64,000 bases of DNA. Source: Actinomycetes bacterium. Its GTDB lineage: Bacteria > Actinomycetota > Acidimicrobiia > Acidimicrobiales > RAAP-2. The notes beneath the pieces were generated by a model. The model did no database searches. It worked only from the letters and a program-made list of their open reading frames with translations, and was not told the origin of the DNA. The stretch is taken from NCBI GenBank assembly GCA_021837305.1, contig JAKBGV010000002.1, positions 1 to 64,000 on the forward strand. The letters run 5' to 3'. The position numbers and the translations under genes are program-made. This document shows positions 41,742 to 51,970 of this stretch, piece after piece. Positions within the stretch are counted from its first letter, which is position 1, and the number at the start of each line of letters is the position of its first letter.

Positions 41742-42798
41742 GCGCCGGGCCCACGTCGTGGGTCTGGGCCTGATCGGCGCGTCGGTCGCGCGAGCACTCG
41801 CGAGCGTCGGCTGGAGCGTGACGGGCAGCGACCGTGCTCCCGACGTCGTCGAGCGCGCGAAGGAGTTATCGATCATCTGCGACGCACAACTCGCCCCCGG
41901 GACGACGCTCGTCGTGATCGCGACACCCGCCGGGACCGTCGCAGACCTCGCGGCCCAGGTGCTCGATGAACTCGATGACCCCGAGGCCATCGTCACCGAT
42001 GTGGCGGGCGTTAAGTCGGCGATCGTCGCCACGGTGGACGACGCCCGCTTCATCGGCGGTCACCCCATGGCTGGATCCGAGCAGCGGGGCCTCGCCGCGT
42101 CACGCGACGACCTCTTCCGTGGCTGCACGTGGGTCCTCACGCCGACCGCGGCGACCGAGCCTGGCCACTACAGCCGTCTGCACGGCTACCTGCGAGAGCT
42201 CGGCGCCAACGTCGTGGCGATCACCGCGGCCGATCACGACCGTCTGGTGGCACTCGCGAGCCACGTGCCGCACCTGCTCGCCGGCGCCTTGATGAACGAG
42301 GCGTCCCTGGCCGCCGAGCAGGACGCCGTCCTCCTGCAATTGGCGGCCGGGGGTTTTCGCGACATGACCCGAATCGCGGCCGGTGACCCATCGATCTGGC
42401 CTGACGTCCTGTTCGAGAATCGCGACGCGATCACCCAGACGTTGACCTCGCTCGAGGAGCGACTCGCCAACATCCGGGTCGCCTTGCGAGAGGGCCAGCG
42501 TGAGGAGGTCGCCACCAAGCTCGCCATGGCGTCGGTCGCACGCCGCCAGCTGCCCGGGCGGGCCCTCAGCGCTGACCGACTGGCGTACCTGCGCGTGGCG
42601 GTCTCGGACCGTCCCGGCGAGCTCGCGACGGTGACCGTCGCGGCCTCGGACATGGGGGTCAACATCTTTGACATCGAGATCGCCCACGGTATCGAGGGTG
42701 TGAGTGGCACGCTCTTGCTCGCGGTTGACGCCGAGCACGCGTCGCGTTTCACCGACGCCCTCGTCGCGATGGGTTTCTCCGTTACGCTCGAGCGTTGA
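41725..42798 (+). CDS. tyrA: prephenate dehydrogenase with C-terminal ACT-like domain
   Basis: AHVVGLGLIGASVARALASVGWSVTGSDR...FIGGHPMAGSEQRGLAAS...SDRPGELATVTVAASDMGVNIFDIEI. Confidence 0.95.
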   Translation: MTSPSERRAHVVGLGLIGASVARALASVGWSVTGSDRAPDVVERAKELSIICDAQLAPGTTLVVIATPAGTVADLAAQVLDELDDPEAIVTDVAGVKSAIVATVDDARFIGGHPMAGSEQRGLAASRDDLFRGCTWVLTPTAATEPGHYSRLHGYLRELGANVVAITAADHDRLVALASHVPHLLAGALMNEASLAAEQDAVLLQLAAGGFRDMTRIAAGDPSIWPDVLFENRDAITQTLTSLEERLANIRVALREGQREEVATKLAMASVARRQLPGRALSADRLAYLRVAVSDRPGELATVTVAASDMGVNIFDIEIAHGIEGVSGTLLLAVDAEHASRFTDALVAMGFSVTLER

Positions 42799-44078
42799 TG
42801 AACAGCGAGACCGTCCCAGCCGCGGCGCGCCTGCGTGGCGTGGTGCGCGTGCCCGGGGACAAGAGCGCGTCGCACCGGGCGTTGCTCGTCAGTGCCCTCG
42901 CCACCGGCACGAGCCGGATCGACGGACTATCACCCGGCGATGACGTTCGCGGCACCGGTGTGATCATCGAACAGCTCGGGGCGTCGAGGGTGGTCGAGGG
43001 GACTGAGACGGTCGTCACCGGTGCCCCTGACGGTCTGCACGCGGCTGGCGCGCCGTTGGACTGTGGGAACTCAGGCACGACGATGCGGCTCGTGGCGGGG
43101 CTCGTCAGCGGGATCGACGGCGAACACGTGCTCGTGGGGGACTCGTCGCTCTCGCGGCGGCCGATGGACCGCGTCGCCGTACCACTGCGCGCGATGGGTG
43201 CGACGCTGCGTGGAGAGGGAGAACGACTCTGTGCGCCGCTGCACGTCGTAGGGTCGCGTTCCCTGCGAGGGATCGACTACGACGTCCCAGTACCGAGCGC
43301 CCAGGTGAAGTCGGCGATCCTCTTCGCCGGGCTCGCGGCCATTGGCCCCACCATCGTGCGTGAGCGCGTGCGGACCCGTCGGGCGACCGAGGACATGCTC
43401 GCCCTCGCGGGTGTGCCCGTCGACGTGGTCGACGTCGGAGCCGGGCGGCGGGTCACCGTGTATCCCGCCCGTCCCCAGGCGCGCGCCTGGCGCGTCCCTG
43501 GGGACCCATCACAGGCCGCGTTCTTCGCCGTACTGGGTGCGCTGCACCCCGACGCCGACGTCGCCGTCGAACCAATCGACGTCGCACCGGAACGGATCGG
43601 TTTCGTGAGCGTCTTGCGTCGTATGGGGGCGGACCTGTCACTCGTGTCGTACGCGCACGGTACCGGTCTTGTCTCGCGCTCGGCCGAACTGCGCGCGACG
43701 ACGGTCCACGCCGAGGAGATCCCCTCGGTCGACGAGGTGCCCGCACTCACGGTGGCCGCCGCGGCCGCGACGGGTGTCACGTCCTTCATGTCGATGGGCG
43801 AGTTACGTGTGAAGGAGTCGGACCGCTTCGCGGGGTCGATGGCCCTCGCGGCGGCACTCGGCTGTCGCGTCTGGGCCAACAGCGACGACTTCTTCGTCGA
43901 AGGCCTCGCTTCAGCTGCGAACTTCCAGTTCTTCCACCAGCCGGCCACCCTCGACCACCGCATGGTGATGGCGGCCGCCGTCGCGGGCGTCGCCGGCCGG
44001 GGTTGCGTCATCGACGGCACCGAGACCGTGTCGTCGAGTTATCCGTCGTTCTTCTCGGATCTGAACGGGCTGCGATGA
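42795..44078 (+). CDS. aroA: 3-phosphoshikimate 1-carboxyvinyltransferase
   Basis: VPGDKSASHRALLVSALATG...LDCGNSGTTMRLVAGL...ELRVKESDR. Confidence 0.98.
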   Translation: MMNSETVPAAARLRGVVRVPGDKSASHRALLVSALATGTSRIDGLSPGDDVRGTGVIIEQLGASRVVEGTETVVTGAPDGLHAAGAPLDCGNSGTTMRLVAGLVSGIDGEHVLVGDSSLSRRPMDRVAVPLRAMGATLRGEGERLCAPLHVVGSRSLRGIDYDVPVPSAQVKSAILFAGLAAIGPTIVRERVRTRRATEDMLALAGVPVDVVDVGAGRRVTVYPARPQARAWRVPGDPSQAAFFAVLGALHPDADVAVEPIDVAPERIGFVSVLRRMGADLSLVSYAHGTGLVSRSAELRATTVHAEEIPSVDEVPALTVAAAAATGVTSFMSMGELRVKESDRFAGSMALAAALGCRVWANSDDFFVEGLASAANFQFFHQPATLDHRMVMAAAVAGVAGRGCVIDGTETVSSSYPSFFSDLNGLR

Positions 44079-44695
44079 CCCAGATCGTCGCCATCGACGG
44101 CCCGGCCGGTTCGGGCAAGTCCACGGTCGCACGGGCTCTTGCCAGGGCGCTCGGATGGTCATTCCTCGACACCGGGGCGATGTATCGCGCGGTCACGGCT
44201 GAGGTGTTGCGCCGCGGCATCGACCCCGCCGACGCTGACGCGGTCGCCGAGGTCGCCGCAGGGGCGTCGATCAGCACGGTGCCCCAGGTGACGATCAACG
44301 GCATCGACGTCGAGGAGGTGATCCGCAATGAGCCGGTAAACGTCGCGGTCTCGACGGTATCGGCGAACCCCGCGGTGCGCCGCGCCATGGTCACCCGGCA
44401 GCGGGCCTGGGCGGCCGCCCAGACGACCGGCACCGTCGTCGAGGGCCGCGACATCGCGACGGTGGTCTTTCCCGACGCGCGCCTGAAGGTCTACCTGACG
44501 GCCTCGCTTGACGAACGGGCACGCCGCCGAGGCGACGAGGGCGTGTCATCGGTGACCCGACGCGACAGCGCTGATCGCGAAAGGGTCGCCTCGCCGCTGC
44601 GTCAGGCGAGCGACGCCGTCGTCATCGACACGACCGACCTGTCCATTGATCAAGTGGTAGAAGAGATCGTGAGATGGCTGAAGACACCGAACTGA
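44075..44695 (+). CDS. cmk: cytidylate kinase
   Basis: IVAIDGPAGSGKSTVARALARALGWSFLDTGAMYRAVT...VVEGRDIATVVFPDA. Confidence 0.98.
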   Translation: MTQIVAIDGPAGSGKSTVARALARALGWSFLDTGAMYRAVTAEVLRRGIDPADADAVAEVAAGASISTVPQVTINGIDVEEVIRNEPVNVAVSTVSANPAVRRAMVTRQRAWAAAQTTGTVVEGRDIATVVFPDARLKVYLTASLDERARRRGDEGVSSVTRRDSADRERVASPLRQASDAVVIDTTDLSIDQVVEEIVRWLKTPN

Positions 44696-45336
44696 TTCTC
44701 AATCCTGACAAGACCCCGCTGTACCGGGTCATCGCGGCCATCTTGACGGCACTGTCGTGGCTGCTGTTCCGCCCCCGGGTGCGCGGGAGCGAGAACATCC
44801 CGCGTTCCGGGCCGGTCTTGATCGCGCCGGTGCATCGCTCCAATGTGGACTTCGTCTTCACGTTGTTCATCTCGCCGCGCAAGGTCTTCTTCATGGCCAA
44901 GCAAGAACTCTTCCCGGTGCCGGTGCTCGGGACGCTTTTGCGTCACGTGGGCGCCTTCCCCGTAGCTCGAGGTACCGCGGACCGCGAGTCACTGCGCCTC
45001 GCCGAGGAGGTGCTGCGTCGGGGTCAGGCGCTTATTCTCTTCCCCGAGGGCGGCCGACGCGAAGGCCGCCACGTGGAGGCGTTACGCGACGGGGCGATGT
45101 TCGTCGCCTCGCGCACGGGCGCGCCCACGGTGCCCGTCGGCATCGCCGGCAGTGACCGGGCGATGCCCGCCGGGGCGAAACTCCCGCGCTTCACCCCCGT
45201 GCGCGTCGTCGTCGGCGAGCCCATCGCAGCGCCGACTGCGCCGGGACGGGTGCCCCGTTCGCTTATTGCGACCAAGACCGAGGAACTACGCGAGCGACTC
45301 GAGGTGGTCTACCACGAGGCCCTCGACGAGCGTTAG
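44674..45336 (+). CDS. 1-acyl-sn-glycerol-3-phosphate acyltransferase family
   Basis: APVHRSNVDFVF (HxxxxD-like), LILFPEGGRREGRHVEALRDGAMFVASRTGAPTVPVGIAGSD. Confidence 0.93.
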   Translation: MAEDTELILNPDKTPLYRVIAAILTALSWLLFRPRVRGSENIPRSGPVLIAPVHRSNVDFVFTLFISPRKVFFMAKQELFPVPVLGTLLRHVGAFPVARGTADRESLRLAEEVLRRGQALILFPEGGRREGRHVEALRDGAMFVASRTGAPTVPVGIAGSDRAMPAGAKLPRFTPVRVVVGEPIAAPTAPGRVPRSLIATKTEELRERLEVVYHEALDER

Positions 45337-46133
45337 CGCTCGCGCCACCAGGTGCCGAAGACGACCCTCGTGTAGCGGAACCCGAAGAGCCAGTTGGCGC
45401 CCTTCTTGGTGGTGCCGGATCGGCGCGGGTGCCAGACGGTGGGAACTTCGGCCGCGCGCCAGCCGCGCTTCAGGCAGGTGATCAACAGCTCGGCGGTCTG
45501 GTACTGGTCCTGGGTGAGACGGTCCACCACGTCGGCGAGCATGGTGACGCGTAGGGCTCGATAGCCCGTCGAGGTGTCAGTGAGGTTCGCCCCGGTCATG
45601 CGGTTCATGATGAAGGAGAAGAACCACACACCGGTCTTGCGGAAACGGTCCGAGGTCTCATCGACCCCAAGGCGACGTGAGGCGACGACGAAATCGGCCT
45701 CGTCACGCAACAGGGGAGCGAGCACGTCGGGCATCTCGGCCGGGTCGTTCTGACCGTCGGCGTCTAGGGTGACCACGAACTCGACCTGGTTGTCAATGCA
45801 GTAGCGATAGGTAACCTGCAGGGCGACACCGTGCCCGAGGTTCACGGGGAACTCAATCACTTTCACGCCGGGGTAGTTGCGCGCGATGGCCGCGGTTCGG
45901 TCCTCGCCGCCATCGACGACGACGAGCGTGGTGTAGGGGCGACCGTTCATAGTCGCGGGCATCTGGTCCAAGACCGAACCGATGTTCCCCTCCTCCTCGT
46001 ACGCACAGATCGAGGCGACGATGGCCTCGGGCTTGAAGTCCGGGTACTCCTGGTGGAAACGGGTCATCGCCTGGTCGATCGCGTACGACCGAAGTTTCGC
46101 CAGCCGACGTGTCTCGAGATCGTGTTTTGCCAT
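45333..46133 (-). CDS. glycosyltransferase family 2
   Basis: AIVASICAYEEEGNIGSVLDQMP...VVVDGGEDRTAAIA...VVTLDADGQNDPAEMPDVLAPLL. Confidence 0.93.
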   Translation of the reverse strand: MAKHDLETRRLAKLRSYAIDQAMTRFHQEYPDFKPEAIVASICAYEEEGNIGSVLDQMPATMNGRPYTTLVVVDGGEDRTAAIARNYPGVKVIEFPVNLGHGVALQVTYRYCIDNQVEFVVTLDADGQNDPAEMPDVLAPLLRDEADFVVASRRLGVDETSDRFRKTGVWFFSFIMNRMTGANLTDTSTGYRALRVTMLADVVDRLTQDQYQTAELLITCLKRGWRAAEVPTVWHPRRSGTTKKGANWLFGFRYTRVVFGTWWRER

Positions 46134-46270
46134 CCCTACTCTTTCTCCGTCACCGCCGTGATCGCCCGGTAAAAGCCCAGGACGCGGGTGGTGGCCAGCG
46201 CAACAGGCACCTTGCGATACTAGTCCTCATGCCGCTTACAGCCTGGACCGACGCCACACGCGTCATCGCG

Positions 46271-47308
46271 CTATCGCGAGCTGGCCGCGAGTACCTGGGC
46301 CGCCGTGAAGTCCCGGTCGCTCTGACCGTCGAACCCCGACGCGACCGGAGTCTGGAAGACGACGTCGAGCAGCGCGGCGAGCGCCCGAAGGATCTCGCGC
46401 AACTCGGGCGGCGGCGGGAAGTACTCGTCTTCGACAGTCTCGGCGTGAACCTCGACGCCCGCGGCGGGGTCGAGGACGGCGAGGACGTCGTTCACGATCG
46501 ATTCGGGAGCCGACGCGCCCGCGGTCACTGCGACGACGCCTGACAAGTCGTCGGGCAGGTCCTGAGCCCCATTGACACGCAGGACCCGTGAACAGCCCGC
46601 GGCGGCGGCGACCTTGGCCAGCGCCACAGTGTTGGAGGAATTGGCCGACCCGATCACGACCACCGCGTCGGCCTCCGCGCAGATCGCGCGCAACGCCGCC
46701 TGGCGGTTGGTGGTGGCGAAGCAGAGGTCGCTGCGGTTCGGCATCCAGATGTCGGGGAACCGCTCAAGCGCGTTGTCGCGGATGTCCTGCCACTCGTCGA
46801 GGCTGAGGGTGGTCTGGCTGAGCAGCGCGAATGGCCCCGTCTGATCGCCCAGCGCGTCGATGTCCTCGACGGACTCGATCAGATGCACCGACTCGGGTGC
46901 GACCGCCATCGTGCCGACCGCTTCCTCGTGGCCCTCGTGACCGACGTAGAGCACGGTGTAGCCCTTTCGGGCGCGAACCTTCAGCTCGTGGTGCACCTTC
47001 GTCACGAGTGGACAGACGGCGTCGACGACCGTGCCACCAGCTGCCTTGGCGAGCTCGATGACCGAGGGCGGTGACCCGTGAGCGCTGAGCATGACCGGGG
47101 CACCCGCCGGAACGTCCGCCACGTCGTCGACGAAGACGACGCCGAGTGATCGGAAGTGGTCCACGACGAAGCGATTGTGAACAATCTCGTGGTAGCAGTA
47201 CACCGGCGCGGCGAAGATGCGGGTCATCCAGTCGAGGGCTTTGATCGCCTTCTCGACACCCGCGCAGAACCCACGCGGCGCCGCGAGTATGACTCGGTCA
47301 ACGGGCAC
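46271..47308 (-). CDS. ispH: 4-hydroxy-3-methylbut-2-enyl diphosphate reductase
   Basis: ILAAPRGFCAGVEKAIKALDW; YCYHEIVHNRFVVDHF; CFATTNRQAALRAI. Confidence 0.97.
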   Translation of the reverse strand: MPVDRVILAAPRGFCAGVEKAIKALDWMTRIFAAPVYCYHEIVHNRFVVDHFRSLGVVFVDDVADVPAGAPVMLSAHGSPPSVIELAKAAGGTVVDAVCPLVTKVHHELKVRARKGYTVLYVGHEGHEEAVGTMAVAPESVHLIESVEDIDALGDQTGPFALLSQTTLSLDEWQDIRDNALERFPDIWMPNRSDLCFATTNRQAALRAICAEADAVVVIGSANSSNTVALAKVAAAAGCSRVLRVNGAQDLPDDLSGVVAVTAGASAPESIVNDVLAVLDPAAGVEVHAETVEDEYFPPPPELREILRALAALLDVVFQTPVASGFDGQSDRDFTAAQVLAASSR

Positions 47309-47380
47309 GTCGTCAGCCTAGTGAGTCGCCCCGAGGTGGCGACCCGTCGGTTCGACGCAAGGCGCTAGTAGGCTAGACCA

Positions 47381-48757
47381 GTGTCCAAGGTCCGTATCGC
47401 GTCCATCGCGCTGTCGTCGCCCGCCGGTGGGGCGGATCTTTGCGTCGGTGACGAGTTATTAACCATCAACGGGCGCGCGCCGACCGACATCATCGAATAC
47501 CAGCAGCTAATCGACGGCGCCAACGTCACGCTGCTCGTCAAACGCGACGGGGACCTGCTCGAGCGCAAGGTGGTCATCGACAAGGAGCCCGGTCAACCAC
47601 TGGGTCTGGCCATCGATTCGGCGGTGTTCGACCGGATTCGTACGTGTGACAACCACTGTTCGTTCTGCTTCATCTACCAGTTGCCCAAGGGCATGCGTCG
47701 CTCGCTCTACGTGAAGGACGACGACTTTCGCCTGTCATTCCTCTACGGCAACTACACGACGCTCACCCGTTTCACCGAGTTCGACCTGGAGCGGGTCATC
47801 GAGGAGGGACTGTCGCCGCTCTACGTCTCGGTGCACACGACCGACCCCGAATTGCGCGCGTCCATGCTGCGTAACCCGAGAGGCGCGACGAGCCTGCGCT
47901 GGTTGCGCGAACTACTGCGCGCTGGCATCACCGTGCACGTCCAAGTCGTGGTCTGTCCCGAGGTCAACGACGGCGACCACCTGGAACAAACCATGCAGGA
48001 CATCTTGAGTCAGTACCCGCGCGTCGCCTCGGTGGCGTTAGTGCCCGTCGGGGTGAGTGACTTCTCGGCCGAGGCGACGATGCGTTCTCACCGCGCCGAC
48101 GAGGCCCGCCACGTCATCGACCTCGTCGCCCGGTATCGCGATCTGGCCCGTGACCTGGTGGGCAAGGCGCTCTTCTACGCGAGTGATGAGTTCTACCTGG
48201 TCGCGGGGACCACACCGCCGGGCGAGGAGTTCTACGACAGCCTCGACGAGGCCGAGAACGGGATCGGCATGGTGGCGGCCTTCACGAAGAGCTTCGCCGA
48301 GCGTCTGCCGATGGCGACCCTCGGCTCGGGCTTCTTCCAGTCGGTCGACGGCGCGCCGGCGTGGGGCTACCGCGCCGTGCGCGGTGGTGGCGATGGCACC
48401 GACGGCGACGGCCGGGTGGTCGTGCTGAGTGGCGAGTACGCGGCGCCGCTGCTTCGCGAGATGCTCGATGACCACGGGTTCGGCGACGTCGAGGTGGTGG
48501 CGGTCGAGAACCGGTACTTCGGCGGCAATATCAAGGTCGCGGGACTGCTGACCGGCTTTGACATCGCGCGCACCCTCGAGACGCTGCCGGTCGACGCGAC
48601 CGTCCTGTTGCCCGACGTCTGTCTGTCCGAGGGGCGTTTCCTCGACGGGCTCGGTCTCGAAGACCTACCTCGACCGGTAACGACCGTGACCACCACGGGA
48701 AACGACCTTCGCGAGACGCTCGAGCGAGTACGACCGCGCAACCTGGTGAGCTCGTGA
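47381..48757 (+). CDS. DUF512 family protein (PDZ plus putative radical-SAM domain)
   Basis: DSAVFDRIRTCDNHCSFCFIYQLPKGMRRSLYVKDDDFRLSFLYGNYTTLTRFTEFD. Confidence 0.95.
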   Translation: MSKVRIASIALSSPAGGADLCVGDELLTINGRAPTDIIEYQQLIDGANVTLLVKRDGDLLERKVVIDKEPGQPLGLAIDSAVFDRIRTCDNHCSFCFIYQLPKGMRRSLYVKDDDFRLSFLYGNYTTLTRFTEFDLERVIEEGLSPLYVSVHTTDPELRASMLRNPRGATSLRWLRELLRAGITVHVQVVVCPEVNDGDHLEQTMQDILSQYPRVASVALVPVGVSDFSAEATMRSHRADEARHVIDLVARYRDLARDLVGKALFYASDEFYLVAGTTPPGEEFYDSLDEAENGIGMVAAFTKSFAERLPMATLGSGFFQSVDGAPAWGYRAVRGGGDGTDGDGRVVVLSGEYAAPLLREMLDDHGFGDVEVVAVENRYFGGNIKVAGLLTGFDIARTLETLPVDATVLLPDVCLSEGRFLDGLGLEDLPRPVTTVTTTGNDLRETLERVRPRNLVSS

Positions 48758-50043
48758 GTCGCCCCCAGGTCGTGATCGTGGGACGGCCCAACGTGGGCAA
48801 GAGCTCGCTCGTGAACCGACTGGCGGGACGTCGCGTGGCGGTCGTCGAGGAACACCGTGGCGTCACGCGTGACCGCAAGAGCGTCGAGGTCGAGTGGCGC
48901 GGGGTCACCTTTGACCTCGTGGACACCGGTGGCTGGTTGGCCCAGGGCGACACGCTCGAGGCGAAAGTCTCTGAACAGGCCGAACGCGCCATTTCGAGCG
49001 CCGACCACGTGCTGTTAGTGGTGGATGTCGCAACGGGGCTGATGGAAGAGGACCGCCAGGCCGCACGGTGGGCCCTGCGCAGTGGACGACCGGTCTCGCT
49101 CGTAGTCAACAAGGTCGACGACGCGGTGCACGAGAGTTCGGGGTGGGAATTCTTAAGCCTCGGCGCGGGAGACCCGCACTTCGTGAGTGCGTTGCACGGT
49201 CGGGGTGCGGGCGACCTGCTCGACCACTTGGTCGATTCACTCCAGGAGGTCGCCGAGGAGTCCGAGACCGACGTCAACGACGGCGCGCTTCGCGTGGCCA
49301 TCGTCGGACGGCCCAACGTGGGTAAATCCACGCTGTTCAACAAGTTGATCGGTGAGGAGCGCTCGGTCGTGCACGACATGCCCGGCACCACGCGTGACGC
49401 GGTGGACACGGTGGTGGAGACCGACAGCGGACCGATCCGATTCATCGACACCGCCGGGATGCGCCGTCGGGCCAAGACCGAGGCCGGGCTGGAGACCTAC
49501 GCGGTGCTGCGCAGCCTCGACGCACTCGACCGCGCCGACATCGCGGTCCTCGTCATCGACGCCACCGTCGGTGCGACTGGTCAGGACCAACGGCTCGCCG
49601 AGCGCATCGCTGCGGCCGGGTGCCCGGCCATCGTCGTACTCAACAAATGGGAGCTCATCGCAACCGACGACCGCCCCGGCGTGCTCGCCACGGTCGGCGA
49701 CAAACTCGCTTTCCTGGGCGACGCCCCCGTACTCAAGACGACCGCCACGTCGGGTAAGGGCGTGCATCGACTGCTGCCGGCGCTCCAGGAGTCGGCGGCC
49801 GATTACGTCAAGCGCGTCCCCACCGGTGCGCTCAACCGTGCCATCCGCGACCTGCAGATCAAACAGCCGGCGCCCACGGGCAAGATTCGCTACGCCGTCC
49901 AGGGCGCGATCGAGCCGCCGACCTTCACCCTGTTCGTGGCGGGACGACTGCCCGCGACCTACTTGCGCTACGTGGAGCGCTCGCTTCGTGAGCGGTTTGA
50001 ACTCGGGTCCACGCCACTGCGCGTTCGGATCCGTGTTGACTGA
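48754..50043 (+). CDS. der: ribosome biogenesis GTPase Der
   Basis: Two G-domains: VGRPNVGKSSLVNRLAG and VGRPNVGKSTLFNKLIGEERSVVHDMPGTTRD. Confidence 0.98.
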   Translation: MSRPQVVIVGRPNVGKSSLVNRLAGRRVAVVEEHRGVTRDRKSVEVEWRGVTFDLVDTGGWLAQGDTLEAKVSEQAERAISSADHVLLVVDVATGLMEEDRQAARWALRSGRPVSLVVNKVDDAVHESSGWEFLSLGAGDPHFVSALHGRGAGDLLDHLVDSLQEVAEESETDVNDGALRVAIVGRPNVGKSTLFNKLIGEERSVVHDMPGTTRDAVDTVVETDSGPIRFIDTAGMRRRAKTEAGLETYAVLRSLDALDRADIAVLVIDATVGATGQDQRLAERIAAAGCPAIVVLNKWELIATDDRPGVLATVGDKLAFLGDAPVLKTTATSGKGVHRLLPALQESAADYVKRVPTGALNRAIRDLQIKQPAPTGKIRYAVQGAIEPPTFTLFVAGRLPATYLRYVERSLRERFELGSTPLRVRIRVD

Positions 50044-50225
50044 TGGCCAAGTGGTGTGAGACCTGCGACCGACCGGTCGAGGGTGATGTCTGTGAGGTGT
50101 GTGGCAACTCCGTCGAGGAACCGACGCCTGAGCCGATGCCGTTACGATGGAAGTTCTTCGTGGTCGCGACGGCCATCTACCTGGTCTGGCGGCTGTATCA
50201 GTTAGTCATGTGGCTGAGCCACTAG
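50043..50225 (+). CDS. small zinc-ribbon-like protein with C-terminal TM
   Basis: MAKWCETCDRPVEGDVCEVCGN (CxxC-x9-CxxC) plus WKFFVVATAIYLVWRLYQLVMWL. Confidence 0.8.
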   Translation: MAKWCETCDRPVEGDVCEVCGNSVEEPTPEPMPLRWKFFVVATAIYLVWRLYQLVMWLSH

Positions 50226-50234
50226 GAGGTTGCA

Positions 50235-50750
50235 GTGCCCATCTACGCCCTCGGTGACCGAGTTCCCCAAATCAACCCCGACGCCTTCGTCCATCCCGAC
50301 GCGGTCGTGATCGGCGACGTACGCATCGGGGCGCAGTCCTCGGTCTGGCCCGGGGCGGTGCTCCGGGGCGACTACGGCACCATCATCGTGGGGGAGCGCA
50401 CCTCCATCCAGGACGGGACGGTCGTGCACGCGGTTGCCGAGTACCCCACCGTCATCGGCTCGGACTGCGTCGTGGGACACATCGCGCACCTCGAGGGCTG
50501 CGTCGTCCACGACGGCGCACTGATCGGCAGCGGCTCCGTGGTCCTACACGAGGTCCACGTCCACACGGGCGCGACGGTTGCCGCGGGTGCTGTGGTCCGT
50601 AATCGCACCGAGGTGCCCGAGCGCGCCCTTGCCGTCGGTGTGCCCGCTTCGATCAAGCCCGAATCCAGTGACGTCCAGGCGATCGCCGACGGGGCCGCGC
50701 TTTACGTCGCCAACGCGCGACGCTACAAAGAGGCGTTACGAACCCTCTAG
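50235..50750 (+). CDS. gamma-carbonic anhydrase family (left-handed beta-helix)
   Basis: DAFVHPDAVVIGDVRIGAQSSVWPGAVLRGDYGTIIVGERTSIQDGTVVHA. Confidence 0.96.
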   Translation: MPIYALGDRVPQINPDAFVHPDAVVIGDVRIGAQSSVWPGAVLRGDYGTIIVGERTSIQDGTVVHAVAEYPTVIGSDCVVGHIAHLEGCVVHDGALIGSGSVVLHEVHVHTGATVAAGAVVRNRTEVPERALAVGVPASIKPESSDVQAIADGAALYVANARRYKEALRTL

Positions 50751-50842
50751 AGTTAGATCTTCGCGCTCGGGCCTAACAAGTGCTCACCAGTCAGCGGCTC
50801 GGTGGAAAACCTGCCCCATCTGAGACCAGCCTTCCAGTCCCA

Positions 50843-51889
50843 TTAGGCGTTACTGACGGCGATCAGCCGCTCGAGTGACTGGCCGGCGCGTCCACTGCGC
50901 ACGCTCTCAGCGGCCATGTCAAAACCCTCTGACAAGTTCTCGGCCCGATCGGCTGTGATCAAGGCGAGAGCAGCGTTGGCGCACGCGACGTCGAACACGG
51001 GACCGGGCTCCCCGGCCAAGAACCGGTGCACGACGGCCACGTTGTGGGTGACGTCGGCGCCGCGAATCGCCTCGGCGGTGTGGTGCCGGCCCAGCTCAGC
51101 GGCGGCGTCGAGTCGCTCGACTCGCACGTTGTCGCCGGTGACGATGTAGACCGTCGACGGGGTGCCCAGTGAGAGCTCGTCGAGCCCGTCGTCGGCGTTT
51201 ACGAGCATCGTCTTGACGACCCCACGTGCCGCGAGGACTTCGGCCATCGACTCCAGGTGATGGCTCTGGGCGACGCCGATCACGCCGCGACCCACGCGCG
51301 CCGGATTGGCGAGCGGGCCGAGCACGTTGAAGACGGTACGAAAGCCGAGCGCGCGCCGGATCGGCGTCAAGTGGGCGAGCGCGTGGTGATAGGTCGGCGC
51401 GAAGAGGAAGCCGATGCTGGCTTCGTGGATGCAGGCGAGAACGCCGTCGACGGGAAGGTCGAGTCGTACGCCGAGCGCCTCGAGCACGTCCGCGGAGCCC
51501 ACCGAGGAGGACGCCGCGCGATTGCCGTGCTTGGCGACGGGCACGCCACAGCCGGCCACCGCGAGCGAAGCCATCGTCGAGATGTTCACCGTGTGCAGCT
51601 GGTCGCCACCGGTGCCCACGATGTCCACTGCGTCAGCGTCGAGCGTGAAGGTGGTCGCGGCGTCCACCATCGCGTCGACGAAGCCGGTCATCTCCGCGGA
51701 CGTCTCGCCCTTCGCGGTCAGGGCGGTGAGGAAACTCGCCACGAGCACGGCTTCGATGTTGCCGCCGAGGATCGCGGCCAAGGCCTCGCGCGCGCGGCTA
51801 CGGTCGAGGTCGAAACCGCGCACCAGTGGACCGAGCACGTCGCTCGTGAACTGCGCCGGACTCAAATGGGTCGACGAAGCGTCTGACAT
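50843..51889 (-). CDS. trpD: anthranilate phosphoribosyltransferase
   Basis: VDIVGTGGDQLHTVNISTMASLAVAGCGVPVAKHGNRAASSSVGSADVLEALG. Confidence 0.98.
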   Translation of the reverse strand: MSDASSTHLSPAQFTSDVLGPLVRGFDLDRSRAREALAAILGGNIEAVLVASFLTALTAKGETSAEMTGFVDAMVDAATTFTLDADAVDIVGTGGDQLHTVNISTMASLAVAGCGVPVAKHGNRAASSSVGSADVLEALGVRLDLPVDGVLACIHEASIGFLFAPTYHHALAHLTPIRRALGFRTVFNVLGPLANPARVGRGVIGVAQSHHLESMAEVLAARGVVKTMLVNADDGLDELSLGTPSTVYIVTGDNVRVERLDAAAELGRHHTAEAIRGADVTHNVAVVHRFLAGEPGPVFDVACANAALALITADRAENLSEGFDMAAESVRSGRAGQSLERLIAVSNA

Positions 51890-51970
51890 TCGACCAGCGT
51901 AGTCCAGCGCACATCGACGTCATCGTGTCGTGCGAGGGGGCAATGCGACTCGTGTCGGTAGAATTCGTCG

